DNA of 64,000 nt from Welwitschia mirabilis. Lineage: Eukaryota; Gnetophyta; Gnetopsida; Welwitschiales. The stretch spans positions 167,775,671 through 167,839,670 of the forward strand of contig JBOZIK010000001.1 in NCBI GenBank assembly GCA_051453625.1. Direction: 5' to 3'. Below, piece after piece: positions 13,085 to 23,490 of the stretch. Both the position numbers and the translations under genes were made by a program. How positions within the stretch are numbered: position 1 is the first letter of the stretch; each line of letters starts with the position of its first letter. The notes under the pieces are model-generated. The model had not been told where the DNA came from, ran no database searches, and saw nothing but the letters and a program-made list of their open reading frames with translations.

Positions 13085-14488
13085 TCAATTGTACCATCCT
13101 ATATGTATAGACAATTATTTGAAGATATTAAATTTCTTGTTCATTTATCAGATGATAAGAAATTTTTTGTGGTAATTGTTAAACCCAAAATCTCTGTTAA
13201 GCAATTTTTCTTTTTTGAGATGCTTTTTAAAGAATCAATCTTACAATTACAAAATGATTGGAGAACTCATTTACCTTAACTTTAAATCTTTAAAAAAAGG
13301 GGTTTAAGTACATAAAAATCTCATTAAATATTAAGTAGGATTTTATAGATGAACATTTATATGGATTTAACCTAAGTAAACAAAAATTAAGATATTTAAT
13401 TACTTGGATTAACCATTGAAATCTGAAAAAAAAATTGGTATCATATAGTATAAATAAGATGGTTTCCTAATCCAACTTTCTGAATCGTCCACTTGTAAGG
13501 TTAGAGAGTCTTACTTTTAAAGTATGGTGGACTCTAACGCAACCTCTTGTAGTGGCACATATGTCTTACATGTTAATGTAAGAGACTTGGAAAGAAAAAA
13601 ACTCATTTTCTTTACTTTCAATCAACTAAAGCCTAGTGCTTGAATGACATTACAAGGCTAAAGTGGTCTGATGACATTGCACTTCTAAGAGTTTAAAGGC
13701 TAAGTAGGTACATGTCATAATCAGCTAAAGTTAAAAGTTGCAATTATTTTCTAGGCTACCAAATGAAGAGAATAATAATGAATACATTGGATAATGGTGT
13801 GCTTTATTGGCTCTAAGAATTTACATGTCATAGCAGGCATTTTTTTTATCATATAGTGTGACATCCCTTTTAGAAGAAAACTTTTAAATTATAGATACTA
13901 GCTTATTACCTTTACTTTATTCAAGGGTTAATTAAGACTGGATTGTTGTATTAAGATTATTTTTAGCTAATTATATTGTGCTACTATTTTTATACCCTAT
14001 CCTAGTATCGCATCAAATTATAACACTCAGTATTTGCATTTCTATTACATTGTTGATTCAATCTACTTATTTAAGGTTTTTCACTTTAAAAATGTTTTAC
14101 TTGTTACTAAAGATAGCACCCTACACCTATTTATATCTTGAAGAGATTGGTTTAATTTGGAGTCCTACATCCTATTAGAACTAATCTCTTATGAAAATAT
14201 TTGGATGATAAAGAAATGCAATGATGCTGACATTTAGCAATGAGAAGCCATCTAATGAGAAGCCATCCAATTCCTTTAACATATAAGAAACCAAAATCAT
14301 ATTTAGAGTTCTTTATACTTGTAATGAATATACCTGCAACAATTCCTGATAACTCTTTGTCATCAATTATTGTTGAGATGCAAAGTTAGATAACAAACTA
14401 ATGCATTGCATAAGAATTAAGAGACTTCTATAATATTTTTAACTCTTCTAATGCATTTTTCTTTACCAATTTAATGAATATGGATGAA
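13085..14488. other. noncoding 3' flank of kinase copy A
   Basis: No gene was seen. It aligns with 39104-40395 downstream of copy B with substitutions and small indels. It therefore belongs to the duplicated block. Confidence 0.7.
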
Positions 14489-14697
14489 NNNNNNNNNNNN
14501 NNNNNNNNNNNNNNNNNNNNNNNNNNNNNNNNNNNNNNNNNNNNNNNNNNNNNNNNNNNNNNNNNNNNNNNNNNNNNNNNNNNNNNNNTTCAGAGGCTAG
14601 TTTACTTAGTACCAAACCATGTTATTTTTCTATTGAACAAAGCCATCAGCTTGTGCTTACTATTAAGCTTGATTAAGATCACTGTTATTAGTATCAA

Positions 14698-15304
14698 AGG
14701 CTAGTCGGTTGCCTAATCTATTTGACCATTACTCATCTAAAACTTTGCTATGTGGTTTATAATATTTCTTAATTTATGCAACATCCCAAGGATGCTTATT
14801 ATAATGCTATCCTTTGTGTATTAAAATAATTAAAGGCCATCCTAACCAAGGACTTTTGCTTCATCATGATAGTGATTTACATCTTAATGCCTATTGTGAT
14901 TTAGATTGGGCTATTTATCTATTGACACGACATTCTCTTACTGGTTACTTTATTATGTAGGTGTTTCTCCATTATCTTGGAAGACTAAGAAGAAACCTAC
15001 AGTATCTTGTTCCTTTACTGAAGATGAGTACCATTCCATGGCCACTACTAGTTCTAAACTCACATGGCTTAATTCTCTTCTTAAGTCTCTTAGTGTTCCT
15101 CATTCATGCTCCACGCATTTATTTTATGATAGTAAGGTGGTACTCCACATAGATACAAATCCCGTTTTACATGATCATACTAAACATCTTAAGATTAATT
15201 GTTATTACATGCATGATCAGATACAAACTCACAATATCATTACTTTCCATGTTTGGACCACTAAGAAACTCACTGATATTTTTATCAAAACTCTCAGGAA
15301 ATAA
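14698..15304 (+). pseudogene. Ty1/Copia RT end and RNase H fragment
   Basis: This is the 3' end of a Copia polyprotein. RLVGCLIYLTITH matches the RT connection motif. It is followed by QHPKDAYYNAILCVLK, a TAA in place of the usual Arg or Gln codon (about 14827), then LKGHPNQGLLLHHDSDLHL and AYCDLDWA, the RNase H entry. The long open part (14906-15304) carries KKKPTVSCSFTEDEYHSMA, LTWLNSLLKSL, a catalytic-type YDSK, TKHLKINCYYMHDQI and the usual ending TDIFIKTL. Frameshifts separate the pieces. The polypurine tract and LTR follow at once. Everything upstream (gag to RT core) is missing and the truncation coincides with the 100-N gap at 14489-14588, so the element could be longer in reality. 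Confidence 0.9.
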
Positions 15305-15371
15305 TAATTTTAGTATCTTCTTCGTAATTTGGGCATTCATAACCTATATGCTCCAACTTGAGGGGGAGTAT

Positions 15372-15649
15372 TGAGATAATTATGGGATAATTATGTGTAA
15401 ATATGCCATGTATATCCGTAATATCCTTAGGATATTTTTTTACTTATTTAGGTTTACTAAATCAGTGGAGGTTATTAGAGGTGTAATATGTTAGGTCCAC
15501 TAAATTAGTGGAGGTTGTTAGAGATGTAATGTGTTAGGCCCACTAAATTAGTAGAGGTTGTTAGAGGTGTAATGTGTATATCTTTCTTAACCCATTAATG
15601 AGAATGACAAAAAATCATTTCCACAAAATTTGTTAATTAGTAATCAACA
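15372..15649 (+). mobile_element. 3' LTR of Copia element (with polypurine tract before it)
   Basis: The polypurine tract GAGGGGGAGTAT ends at 15371, as in many Copia elements. The LTR opens with TGAGATAATTATGG and most likely closes at the CA of TAATCAACA (15649), giving about 278 bp. The right edge coincides with the start of sequence homologous to the upstream flank of kinase copy B, which supports it as the insertion boundary. The 5' LTR is not present in the visible sequence. Confidence 0.75.
15451..15579 (+). repeat. three 43-bp tandem units inside the Copia LTR
   Basis: Units start at 15451, 15494 and 15537 and read GGTTTACTAAATCAGTGGAG or close variants, followed by GTTRTTAGAG and GTGTAATRTG. 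The period is exactly 43 bp. Repeats of this kind in LTRs often lie in the U3 regulatory part, which fits the position after the LTR start. Confidence 0.9.
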
Positions 15650-15651
15650 TG

Positions 15652-16172
15652 CTATAGATGCAGAGGTAAGGAAGATGTATACTATAGAGAACAAAAAAAG
15701 CACATAAACATTCTTGATGAGGGTCCTTCTAACGCTGTCATCTTTTCCTTATTTTCCCCCTTACAGGTTGTGCTCCTCTATAATTATCTTTCTCTGAGGT
15801 ATCACTCCTTCTTTTTTTCCCACTAGCCTATCTGCTATTGCTGCATTTGAAGCATTCGCTCATCTTACAACATCTCTTGCTAACACCCTATTTACAACGA
15901 CTTCTATGAACTTAAAGAAGATCACGTTAAATTTTTATTGGCTCCTTTTACTAGCATCTCCATGTCTCTTACATCTCTTACCATCTTTGAGTAAGTCCTT
16001 CACTAACCTCTCTGCTACAGCATCCTTCCTATACACTAGTGCACTGCAGCCTTTGACCACTCTCTTGTTTCCTCAGTAGCTTCTCTAGTTTTGATTGCAA
16101 GCAATCTTGTGGATCATCCTAGTCATGACTAGTTGTTAAGATCCTCGCATTTATTTTATCAACAACTAATTC
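15652..16172 (+). repeat. segment homologous to upstream flank of kinase copy B
   Basis: It aligns with about 35765-37195 in the same orientation. Shared landmarks include GAGGTATCACTCC against GAGGTGTTGCTGC, TTTGACC before the end of the block, and GTTAAGATCCTCGCATTTATT against GTTAAAATCCTTGCATTTATT. It lacks two pieces found in the other copy: about 430 bp holding the nuclease fragment (36063-36494) and the 455-bp inverted-repeat element (36704-37158). It lies downstream of kinase copy A rather than upstream, so the order of the two pieces is permuted relative to copy B. Similarity stops near 16172, where the LisH/CTLH fragment begins. Confidence 0.85.
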
Positions 16173-16174
16173 TC

Positions 16175-16640
16175 GTTAAGAAAATTCTATAGATACCTTA
16201 AGAAGAACTTTTTAGATCTTTGTAATTAAGCAAAGTAGCACAATCCTTGATACAAAATACAACTTGCTTTATTTCATGATATCTCAATAACTATAACGAT
16301 GTATAACTCAATGCTTTCTCTTGAAATCCTTACATAATAAATTTTATGTATTTCTAGAAATGAAGAAGAAAATAGATTATCAAGTTCTCATCCTGGATTA
16401 ATTGTGGGTACCATTCATGAAGCTTATTAAAAGTAGAATCCACATCACCATCCCTGATAAAATGCTATAAATTCTTTCTTTAATCTAATGAATATATTAT
16501 CCTCTTTTAGCTATCTTCTAGTGCAGCATCACACTCTTATGGATGAGCATTTCCACTGGCTATATCAAAACAAGTAAGGATGTCTTGATAACCAAAATGC
16601 ATTAAATATGATCCAATAATTCTATGAGTAATAAAATGAA
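16175..16640 (-). pseudogene. LisH/CTLH-CRA protein fragment (RanBPM-like)
   Basis: On the minus strand a LisH motif (HRIIGSYLMHFGYQDILTCF then DIASGNA, 16555-16626) is followed by a CTLH/CRA segment: GDVDSTFNKLHEWYPQLIQD (about 16385-16455), ENLIIYFLLHF, then KALSY, LRYHE and KDCATLLNY. This is the arrangement of plant RanBPM-like subunits of CTLH E3 ligase complexes. Several in-frame stops and one frameshift before GDVD show that it is dead. LisH and CTLH follow each other without an intron, which suggests a processed copy. That is an inference, as I cannot check the parent gene. The SPRY domain expected upstream is not visible. The fragment abuts the kinase-flank block at 16172. Confidence 0.82.
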
Positions 16641-16929
16641 ATAAAAAGTATTCTCAATTGTTAATTGAAGATTTTCACTTTTCTCTCATGTCATAAGCTT
16701 AATATTAAAAGCTAACATAGACTAACTAGAATTCACATCAACCTACTCATCAAGGACATGAAGACTAATAGTAGGAAATAGTTATTCCTTTATCTCTTTT
16801 GGGTATGTACCAACCACTTTTTCATTATTTGTGAAAAATATTTCTTATGAAGCATAATTTATTCCAACCCCCATTATTTTACTATAGCTTAAGTATGATA
16901 TTATTTTCCTTTAAACATCAATACTCACA

Positions 16930-17700
16930 CAATAGTTGCGTGCATTGCATGGCTTGTTTGGTTTTTAATGTATGAATTCTTGCATTCTTATTATTACTAC
17001 TTATCAGAAAAGGGAATAAATAATTCATGAAAGGTGGACCTAAGCAGCCATAGAACCATGTTGGTATATAAGAATCGCACCATGAGAAAATATGGCAATG
17101 TATTAATTTGTAAAGAAATATCACTTGCTCTACATCTTTAGATAATGCTTCAACATTACAAGCTATGTGATATAAATGTACCACTAGATAATTTTTATAT
17201 TCTATAGCTAAATTATGATAATGTGTAGAAAACACCATGAAAGTCTTGTCTTCTACACTAAGTAATCAAATACTACATGAGCAATAGCTTGGTCATGAGA
17301 GGTTGAAGCTCCACATCCCAATTCATTAATGCAATAAGTAAATCTTATGGTTGAAAATGATAGCATCAATGAAGTTTCTAGCATCTATATAAGAAATTTG
17401 CTCAGACTCGTCATGACATGATTCTTTACTCTCATTCACATAAATATGCAATCAGCAGGTGATATTCCAAACTATTTAACTGAAACATCACACTTGAGCT
17501 ACGCTAAAATTAAAGCCAAACTCACTTAATGAATGATCATTGACCTGCATACACATTAGGTCCAATTATGAGAAAGAAGTTAGTACTTTCTCCCCTAAGA
17601 TCAACATTATTTAGAATAAGACATTTACTTCTAGTTGAAATAGATAATGTTGCATGCCCTAGAATTTTTATGTGTACGTAGAGGGGAACAAACATTCTCA
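16930..17700 (-). pseudogene. MutS homologue fragment (MSH6/MSH7-like ATPase domain)
   Basis: This is the minus-strand remnant of the C-terminal ATPase domain of a eukaryotic MutS homologue, a mismatch-recognition subunit. In order: GHATLS (about 17650), NNVDLRGESTNFFLIIGPN in place of the Walker A segment (17541-17600; the GGKST is destroyed), CDV then ISPADCIFM, MLETSLMLSFSTIRF, ELGCGASTSHDQAIAHVVF matching DELGRGTST (17298-17327), STHYHNLAIEYKNYL (near 17220), HIACNVEALSKDVEQVIFLY then KL (17100-17180). Stops and frameshifts are scattered through it. The last 100 bases lose the expected GACPKSYG region. Walker A to the FLYKL segment runs without introns, which suggests a retroposed copy, by inference. 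The affinity to MSH6/MSH7 rather than MSH2 is a judgement from the STHYH region. Confidence 0.85.
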
Positions 17701-19305
17701 CTATTTGAGCTGCCAATGCTTTTTCTCACATGATTTAGATATTGTAATTATGAAAAAGAACCTTTTCTTTGAGGAGGTGCTTTTTCCCTTGATAATTTTT
17801 CTTCTTTTCTTTTGAGGATCCCCAAGTCTTCACTTAAAGTGATGTTGGTTATAACATCTAGCCTTCAATCCATGAATGTCATCTTGATGCAAGGAATATG
17901 CTAATCTTAATGATGCGTTAGAATGCAAGGCTAAATAAAAATGCATGAAATAATCTAAATGCACCTACGATAATGACTAAATGCCTATAAATAAGAATGA
18001 AAATTCATAAATAAGCTATATGAAAATACGAATAGAATGTGAATATGAATCTATGCATAGATGAAATGCAAATTGTGCTAGGTAAAGGATTTATGAATAA
18101 AATAATGCATAAAATAATTGTAAAATACCCATGCATAATGAGATGTACTAATATTATGAGTGTATGGGGATGATATCCATGTATGGATAAGAAAATTCAT
18201 ATAATGGACATTAAAATTGCTTTATTTTGTTTTAATCATTTTATACTATTATTAAGTCATGGGAGGTCTAACAAATTAAGTTAATAGATCTATGATTATC
18301 ACCTATTAATTCTAATCCACAATAGACTAATTTTAAGTTATCACAGATATCAAAAAGATAAGAATCATGTATATCATCAAATACTGTATGACTAAAGACT
18401 CATTTTCCACATTTTTCTTTTTCCTTTTTTTAAATATATGTTTCCTTTTATGCTTTAACAATAAATAATGGAATAAGATTAGATTCAAGAATGTAGTATC
18501 ATTTTACATCCTCTTGATTAAATTAACCAAGATTATATGAAGGGTCACAGTGTTGTATGGCCTATGGGCATCCATAGCATTGGTATAGATGCTATGTGAA
18601 ATGAACATATTGTTAGAGATATACTTCTAACAAGTGTCCATAGCCATGGTGTGGATAATTAACTCAAATGATACTGATTAGAAGATAAAGCAATGTGGCA
18701 AAATAAAAGAACCATTTTGTTAGAACCTAGTAATAAGTTCTAGCCATCATATGAGGGTCATGGGCTTATAAGCCTAATAGGAATATACATCCTTCCTCTA
18801 ACTATGTCATGTTAAAAGTAGAACATGAAAATAACCACAACATTAAGATATTACACCTGAAAAATAAATACATTGACTTGGTTACCAGGTCATCAACAAA
18901 ATGCACTAATAATTATCATACTACCTAGGATGTAAAGTGTGAGGGAAGGCTAGATAAGATCAGATGCTTTAAGATTTGATCCTAGACTAGTTGATAAGAT
19001 GCACATCTGATCTCATATGATAATTTATGCTATTCCTCTATTTTTAAATAGTTTCTCTTTGTTTTCTTCTTTTTCTTCTTCTTTTTTAATATATCTATGC
19101 ATTTTTGTATGAAGTTTGGGAGTGGATGTGAAGTTTAATGAGATAAATAAAAATAAGCACATAGATGAATAATGATAAAGTGATGTAAATTTAAAATGCA
19201 AGATGAATATGAAATGGTTCTAAGCTAAGGATGAATGCAAATATGTATGTAAAATAATGCATGATATAAATTCACATGATCCTACTCTTCTTCTTGGTAT
19301 TAACT
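17701..19305. other. AT-rich DNA, probably the 3' region of the antisense Gypsy element
   Basis: No gene was recognised. Because the C-terminal integrase remnant on the minus strand ends near 19306, the 3' untranslated region and 3' LTR of that element should lie here. I could not find its partner LTR by eye. Pyrimidine-rich stretches occur at 18410-18440 and 19050-19091 (purine-rich on the element's strand). Confidence 0.4.
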
Positions 19306-19415
19306 TGATGAACTAGAGTAGAAATGTCTAAGATGAAATGCATTAAAAATACAATGTAATCTATTTCCTTAAATGTCTAAGATTCAATAGACATTTGAAG
19401 ACATGATATTAATTA
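19306..19415 (-). pseudogene. distal end of integrase of the antisense Gypsy (split by an insertion)
   Basis: Read on the minus strand, INIMSSNVY, ILDI and GNRLHCIFNAFHLRHFY match the end of a Gypsy integrase (pattern ...LxDxDGNxLxxPxNAxHLKxYY). Its upstream half lies at 28368 onward, beyond the 8.9-kb element inserted between them. Stop codons interrupt it. Confidence 0.72.
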
Positions 19416-19420
19416 CCTAG

Positions 19421-20672
19421 TATTGTGATGCCAAATTGTATGCTTTTGATGGGGTATTTTAAGTAGTCTTGTAAGACATTTAGACAAGTTTAAGAAAAAA
19501 ATAATGTTAATAAAGAATCAATAAGAAAATCATAGAATTACGTAAATACTGATACATTTAAAGGAGTTTTGGATAAATTCTAATACTTCACATTTTGAGG
19601 AGGAATTAATAACCTAAAAGTCAAATTCACTTAAAAAAGAGCATTGAAAAGATTGTCATCCCCTCCATCATCTAGATGATACTGCTGAATGACAACATGT
19701 GGATGTTGATAAGGATGATAACTAGACTAACATGGAAGTTAATATGGATATCTCTTGATGAGACATCATCCCTACCATTGTCCAAATGACAACCAAGACG
19801 ATCATCTAATTTTAGTTAATGTATCAATCTTTACCAAACTTGTGTAATATGTCATGTGCTTTTTGTGCACCATTAGGGTTTCTCGTGCATCTATTAAAAT
19901 TGTCTATTTTTGAGTCTTTTGTTGTAAATAAATACCTCTTTTGTCCTTGTCCTAAGTTTATCTTCTTTGACACCTAAAATCTTGTGATAAGAGATTGAAA
20001 AGCAATAGGTCTGTCTGTTAGTTACAAAGAGGAGTTTTCCTTGGCATTGGGCTATGTTTCCTTCATTAAGATGCTGTATTTTGTAATAGGATATTGGTTC
20101 AACTCTAATAAAATATCCTTTTAGTTTAATTCATGTGAATATCCTTTATGATTTATGTTGGTTATGATTTCATAATAGTTTTATAACTAATATAGGTCAT
20201 CAAGGGTAACCTTTATTAAGGTTAAAATTATTGGTTTAGGATTTGTAGTGCATTGCATTTTATATTCCATGGCTTAATCATTGCATGTTTTTTATATTCT
20301 ATTTAACATACTTAATAGCCTATGTTGGTTTTGATCAGTACTAGTTTCCTTAATTGATCTAGGTTATACAGGGCTGACCTTAGTGATAGAGATTTGGTAG
20401 CTAGATAGATATTGCATTTAGATTAGTTTTCATTTGTATTGCATATTGTGTTTACTTTTCTTACGTTGAACTTTTTATTTTATTGAGCCTAAAATGAAAA
20501 CGTCAAAATACATCACGAAAATTAATTCTCTAACTTTAAGCCTAATGCCTTAAATGGATTATAACATTTAGGTTGACTACCTTCTATATTAGTGTGTTAT
20601 GTTTGTGGAAATATTTGTAATTAGCAGAATTTAATCAAGGATGTAATAATTGCATAAATACAAATCACAACA
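19421..20672 (+). repeat. 5' LTR of Athila-like element
   Basis: It opens TATTGTGATGCC (TG decayed to TA) and closes ATCACAACA, the reverse complement of the TGTTGTGAT seen at the start of the 3' LTR. It is 1252 bp long against 1256 bp for its partner. Two copies of the CATCTAGATGA-type motif lie at about 19656-19680 and 19764-19800. Confidence 0.88.
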
Positions 20673-20674
20673 TC

Positions 20675-20693
20675 TTAACCCCTTGCTAGAAAA
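20675..20693 (+). promoter_or_regulatory. probable primer binding site, tRNA-Asp type, decayed
   Basis: Two bases after the LTR the sequence TTAACCCCTTGCTAGAAAA aligns with the Athila-type site complementary to tRNA-Asp, with G-to-A and C-to-T changes and one missing base. The decay pattern is that of methylated cytosines. The alignment is by eye. Confidence 0.5.
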
Positions 20694-21372
20694 GGTTGCA
20701 AGGAGTTTAAGGATTGTCATTACCTAGATAAGTGGTTTTGATTTGGATTCAGGTATTTATTTATGGCAGTGTTGTATTTTTACTATAAATATTGCAATTT
20801 TTCTTTTTGTGATTTTTTAATTTTTCTTTTTTAAAATAATGCCTCAATTATCCTATCTGTTATCTAGATGACACATGCAGATGATAGCCTAGGATTATTA
20901 TTTTGTTTGAGATTTTTTCACAATTTTTGTTTTCGGTTTTTCTACCACTAATAAGTTGATATCATCTCCTCTGTCATCTAGACAATACAAGTGGATGACT
21001 ATCAGTTTTTATTTCTATTTTTATTTGTTTTTTGTTTTCTATTTTCTATGTAGTAGTTGTCCATGTAATCATCTAGACAACAAAAGAGACAACATTTGTA
21101 AAAACATGAATGAGCATGTAGGGACATGATACATTTAGTTAAAAAGATGAAGTATCAGAGGGAGTGAAGCCTGATCAAAGAAAATATTAGAAAAGGTCTA
21201 GTCAACTTCGAGCTTTACCCAAGTATGCATACCCTAGGTAGGTAAAGAATTCTAAGAGTTAAATAAGAGAATTTTTCAGTTTTCATTGTTTTAGAATTTG
21301 ATTTTTCAAAAGAAATAAATAATATACAAGCATATCATTTTTTTAATACAAATGTAAAAACAAAAACAAGTA
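20694..21372 (+). other. leader of Athila-like element
   Basis: No coding sequence was seen. Three copies of the palindromic CATCTAGA-type motif lie at 20844-20887, 20959-21003 and 21051-21081. Confidence 0.5.
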
Positions 21373-22600
21373 GTGTCATCCAATACACCAACCATGATAA
21401 GAACTTCTAATTCAAACATATATATTACAAATACAAATGTTAAACTAAAAGATTTAATAGACAATAGAAAATATGAGGTCCAAACCCCTTTTGACTTACT
21501 TTTTAGTGATGATGTAAAACTAAAAAACTTAATTGATAATTTAAAATTTTCAAGAAAACATAATGAAGATCCTTTCCAACATCTTGCTGATATTGAACAA
21601 TTAATGTTCACTTAAGAATATGGTAAAAAAAATAATTTGGTGATAAAACTTACATGATTAAATTTTCCATTACATTTAGAGATAGAACAAAACTTGACTT
21701 AAAACCATACCTCATAAAAGTCTTAAAACCTAAAATCAAGTATAGGAATCCTTTATCAAAAGATTCATGAGTGATAGCACAATAATAAAATGAAGAAAAG
21801 AAGTTACAAACTTGAAATAATAACCTAGTGAGGATTATGCCATAACATATGAACGATTCATTATAGCTACTTATGCTAATCCTATTGATGAATTTCCTAG
21901 ACCATAATTAATAGATTATTTTTATAGTGGATTGAATAGTGAAACTAAATAACTTGTTAATTTTTCTTATGATGGCAACTTCATGAACTTAATTTTAGAT
22001 GATGCATGAATGCTATTGGAAGATCTAGTTGAAACCAGTCAAAATTGACCTAAACCAATTTTTCAAGATAATCGAACTATAGGTTAAATCATAAAGGACT
22101 TAAAAGAAGTAAAGAATAAGAAGGAAGAACAAAATAATTCAACAAATATAATCAATAATTTCACATCTTCTTTAGAAATATACTTAAATATTAGTTGATG
22201 TAAAGGTAACAAATGAGAAGAACATAATATCAACATGTGATATATGTGAAGATAACTATCATGTAACAAAAGAATGTCCTTGTTGCCAACATTTAAAAAG
22301 AAAATACTTAAAGAAGTATGTGCTTTTAACCAAAGGCCTCCCAATTTTCAAAACCAAATGCAATATTAATAAGGAATAAGTTGGTAAACAAATTGAAAAT
22401 CTTTTGAGAATAGATTTAATAATTTAAACTTCCAACCAAATAACTTCCAATCAAGTTCTCCAAATCAATAAAATCAAGGTGATCTAATTATGAACACAAT
22501 GGAAGAGATGAGAAAAATGCCAAAAAGGACCAACACAACTATGAAAACCAAAGTAAAAAAATTGACAATTTAGTTAATGTATTTTAACAAATAATGTTAG
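21373..22600 (+). pseudogene. gag of Athila-like Gypsy element
   Basis: Open from 21373 to 21615 (contains KLKNLIDNLKFSRKHNEDPF then QHLADIEQL), then broken by frameshifts. Traces follow: YAERF-like and FIIATYANPIDEFPRP near 21850. A zinc knuckle CDICEDNYHVTKEC (CX2CX4HX4C intact) lies near 22235-22280, typical of gag nucleocapsid. The start is uncertain because upstream codons are decayed. It would have formed the particle and bound the element RNA. Confidence 0.75.
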
Positions 22601-23059
22601 ACATGTAAAGACCATAAGGATTTCTTGCAATTCAACTTGTTCCAAACCCAAATGAAGTAAAAAGAATTATAAAATAATTGACACAACTCCACCTATTCAT
22701 GAGACTTCAACTTACAAAATTAGTGAATAAGGTGAGGAAGAGGGTGATACACAAATCTTGAAAACATATAATTTTCCTTCAACTTTAGATGAGACTTTAT
22801 GAAAAATAAAAGAAAAATACAAGCTAAACTCCTTAGCTAAATACAAATATTACTTTTGATGAGTACTTAAAAGCCTTAACACAAGATGATAATATCAACT
22901 CATTCTTTTTGAAGCTCTTGCAAAAAAATCCTAAGTATACTAAGTTGTGGAAAGACCTACTTAAAAGAAAACAAAAATGTGCTATCCCTAATAAAGTATT
23001 CCTTACTCAATCTATTTCAAACTTAAGTCATATAAAAAGATCCTAAATTTAAAGATCCT

Positions 23060-23490
23060 AGGTCAGTACTAATAAGTATTACTTTAGAAGGGAATAAGAA
23101 AATTATAAAAGCTTTAATCAACATAAGAGCTAGTGTAAACATCATGCCTGTTCACATTTATAAAAGAATTGATTAGAAGAAAGAATTGAGCCTATACAAA
23201 TCACCTTATAATTAGCTGATACATCAACCAAGAATCCTATGAGGATCATTAAAAACCTAGTCATCTAAACAAAATAATCTTACTACCCTATATATGTGGT
23301 TGTAATTAAAGTACAACATGATGGAAGTTACCCACTACTTTTAGGAAGAGCCTTTTGTGTAATTGCTCATTGCATTATAGATATATACATTGGATTAATG
23401 GAATGTCACATTGATATCAAGAAGTATACTATTAGAGTTTTTGATTTTGCAGAGAAAGATATGGGTGATAACTAACTTTATTTATATAAT
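23060..23490 (+). pseudogene. retroviral-type aspartic protease of Athila-like element
   Basis: SVLISITLEGNKKIIKALIN then IRASVNIMPVHIYKRI matches the Athila-type protease (ALxDxGASVNLMPLSxxKKL). The catalytic Asp is Asn here (LIN), so the enzyme would be inactive. The C-terminal half follows: YVVVIKVQHDGSYPLLLGRA then CVIAHCIIDIYIGL, the flap and LGRPFL segment. Stops at about 23174 and 23266-23270 break the frame. No RT follows where it would be expected. Confidence 0.8.

Larger units (their letters stand above)
10439..14488 (+). repeat. duplicated kinase block, copy A
   Basis: This stretch matches 37188-40395 in the same orientation and almost end to end. The match includes the 5' flank, the simple repeat, the kinase pseudogene, and about 1.4 kb of noncoding 3' flank (13085-14488 against 39104-40395). 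Similarity to the second copy is roughly 80-85 percent by eye. The copy ends in a 100-N gap right where similarity is still visible (ATGAATATGGATGAA in both). The left edge is near 10439, with weaker possible similarity to about 10375. Copy A has far fewer CpG dinucleotides than copy B. Confidence 0.9.

Noticed and set aside
17880-19300. Left LTR of the antisense Gypsy
   Set aside because: I compared this stretch with 34651-35588 by eye and found no convincing match, so no LTR pair is claimed.
21306-21611. Minus-strand open frame opposite the Athila-like gag
   Set aside because: It is the shadow of the gag frame on the plus strand, and its translation shows no family motif.
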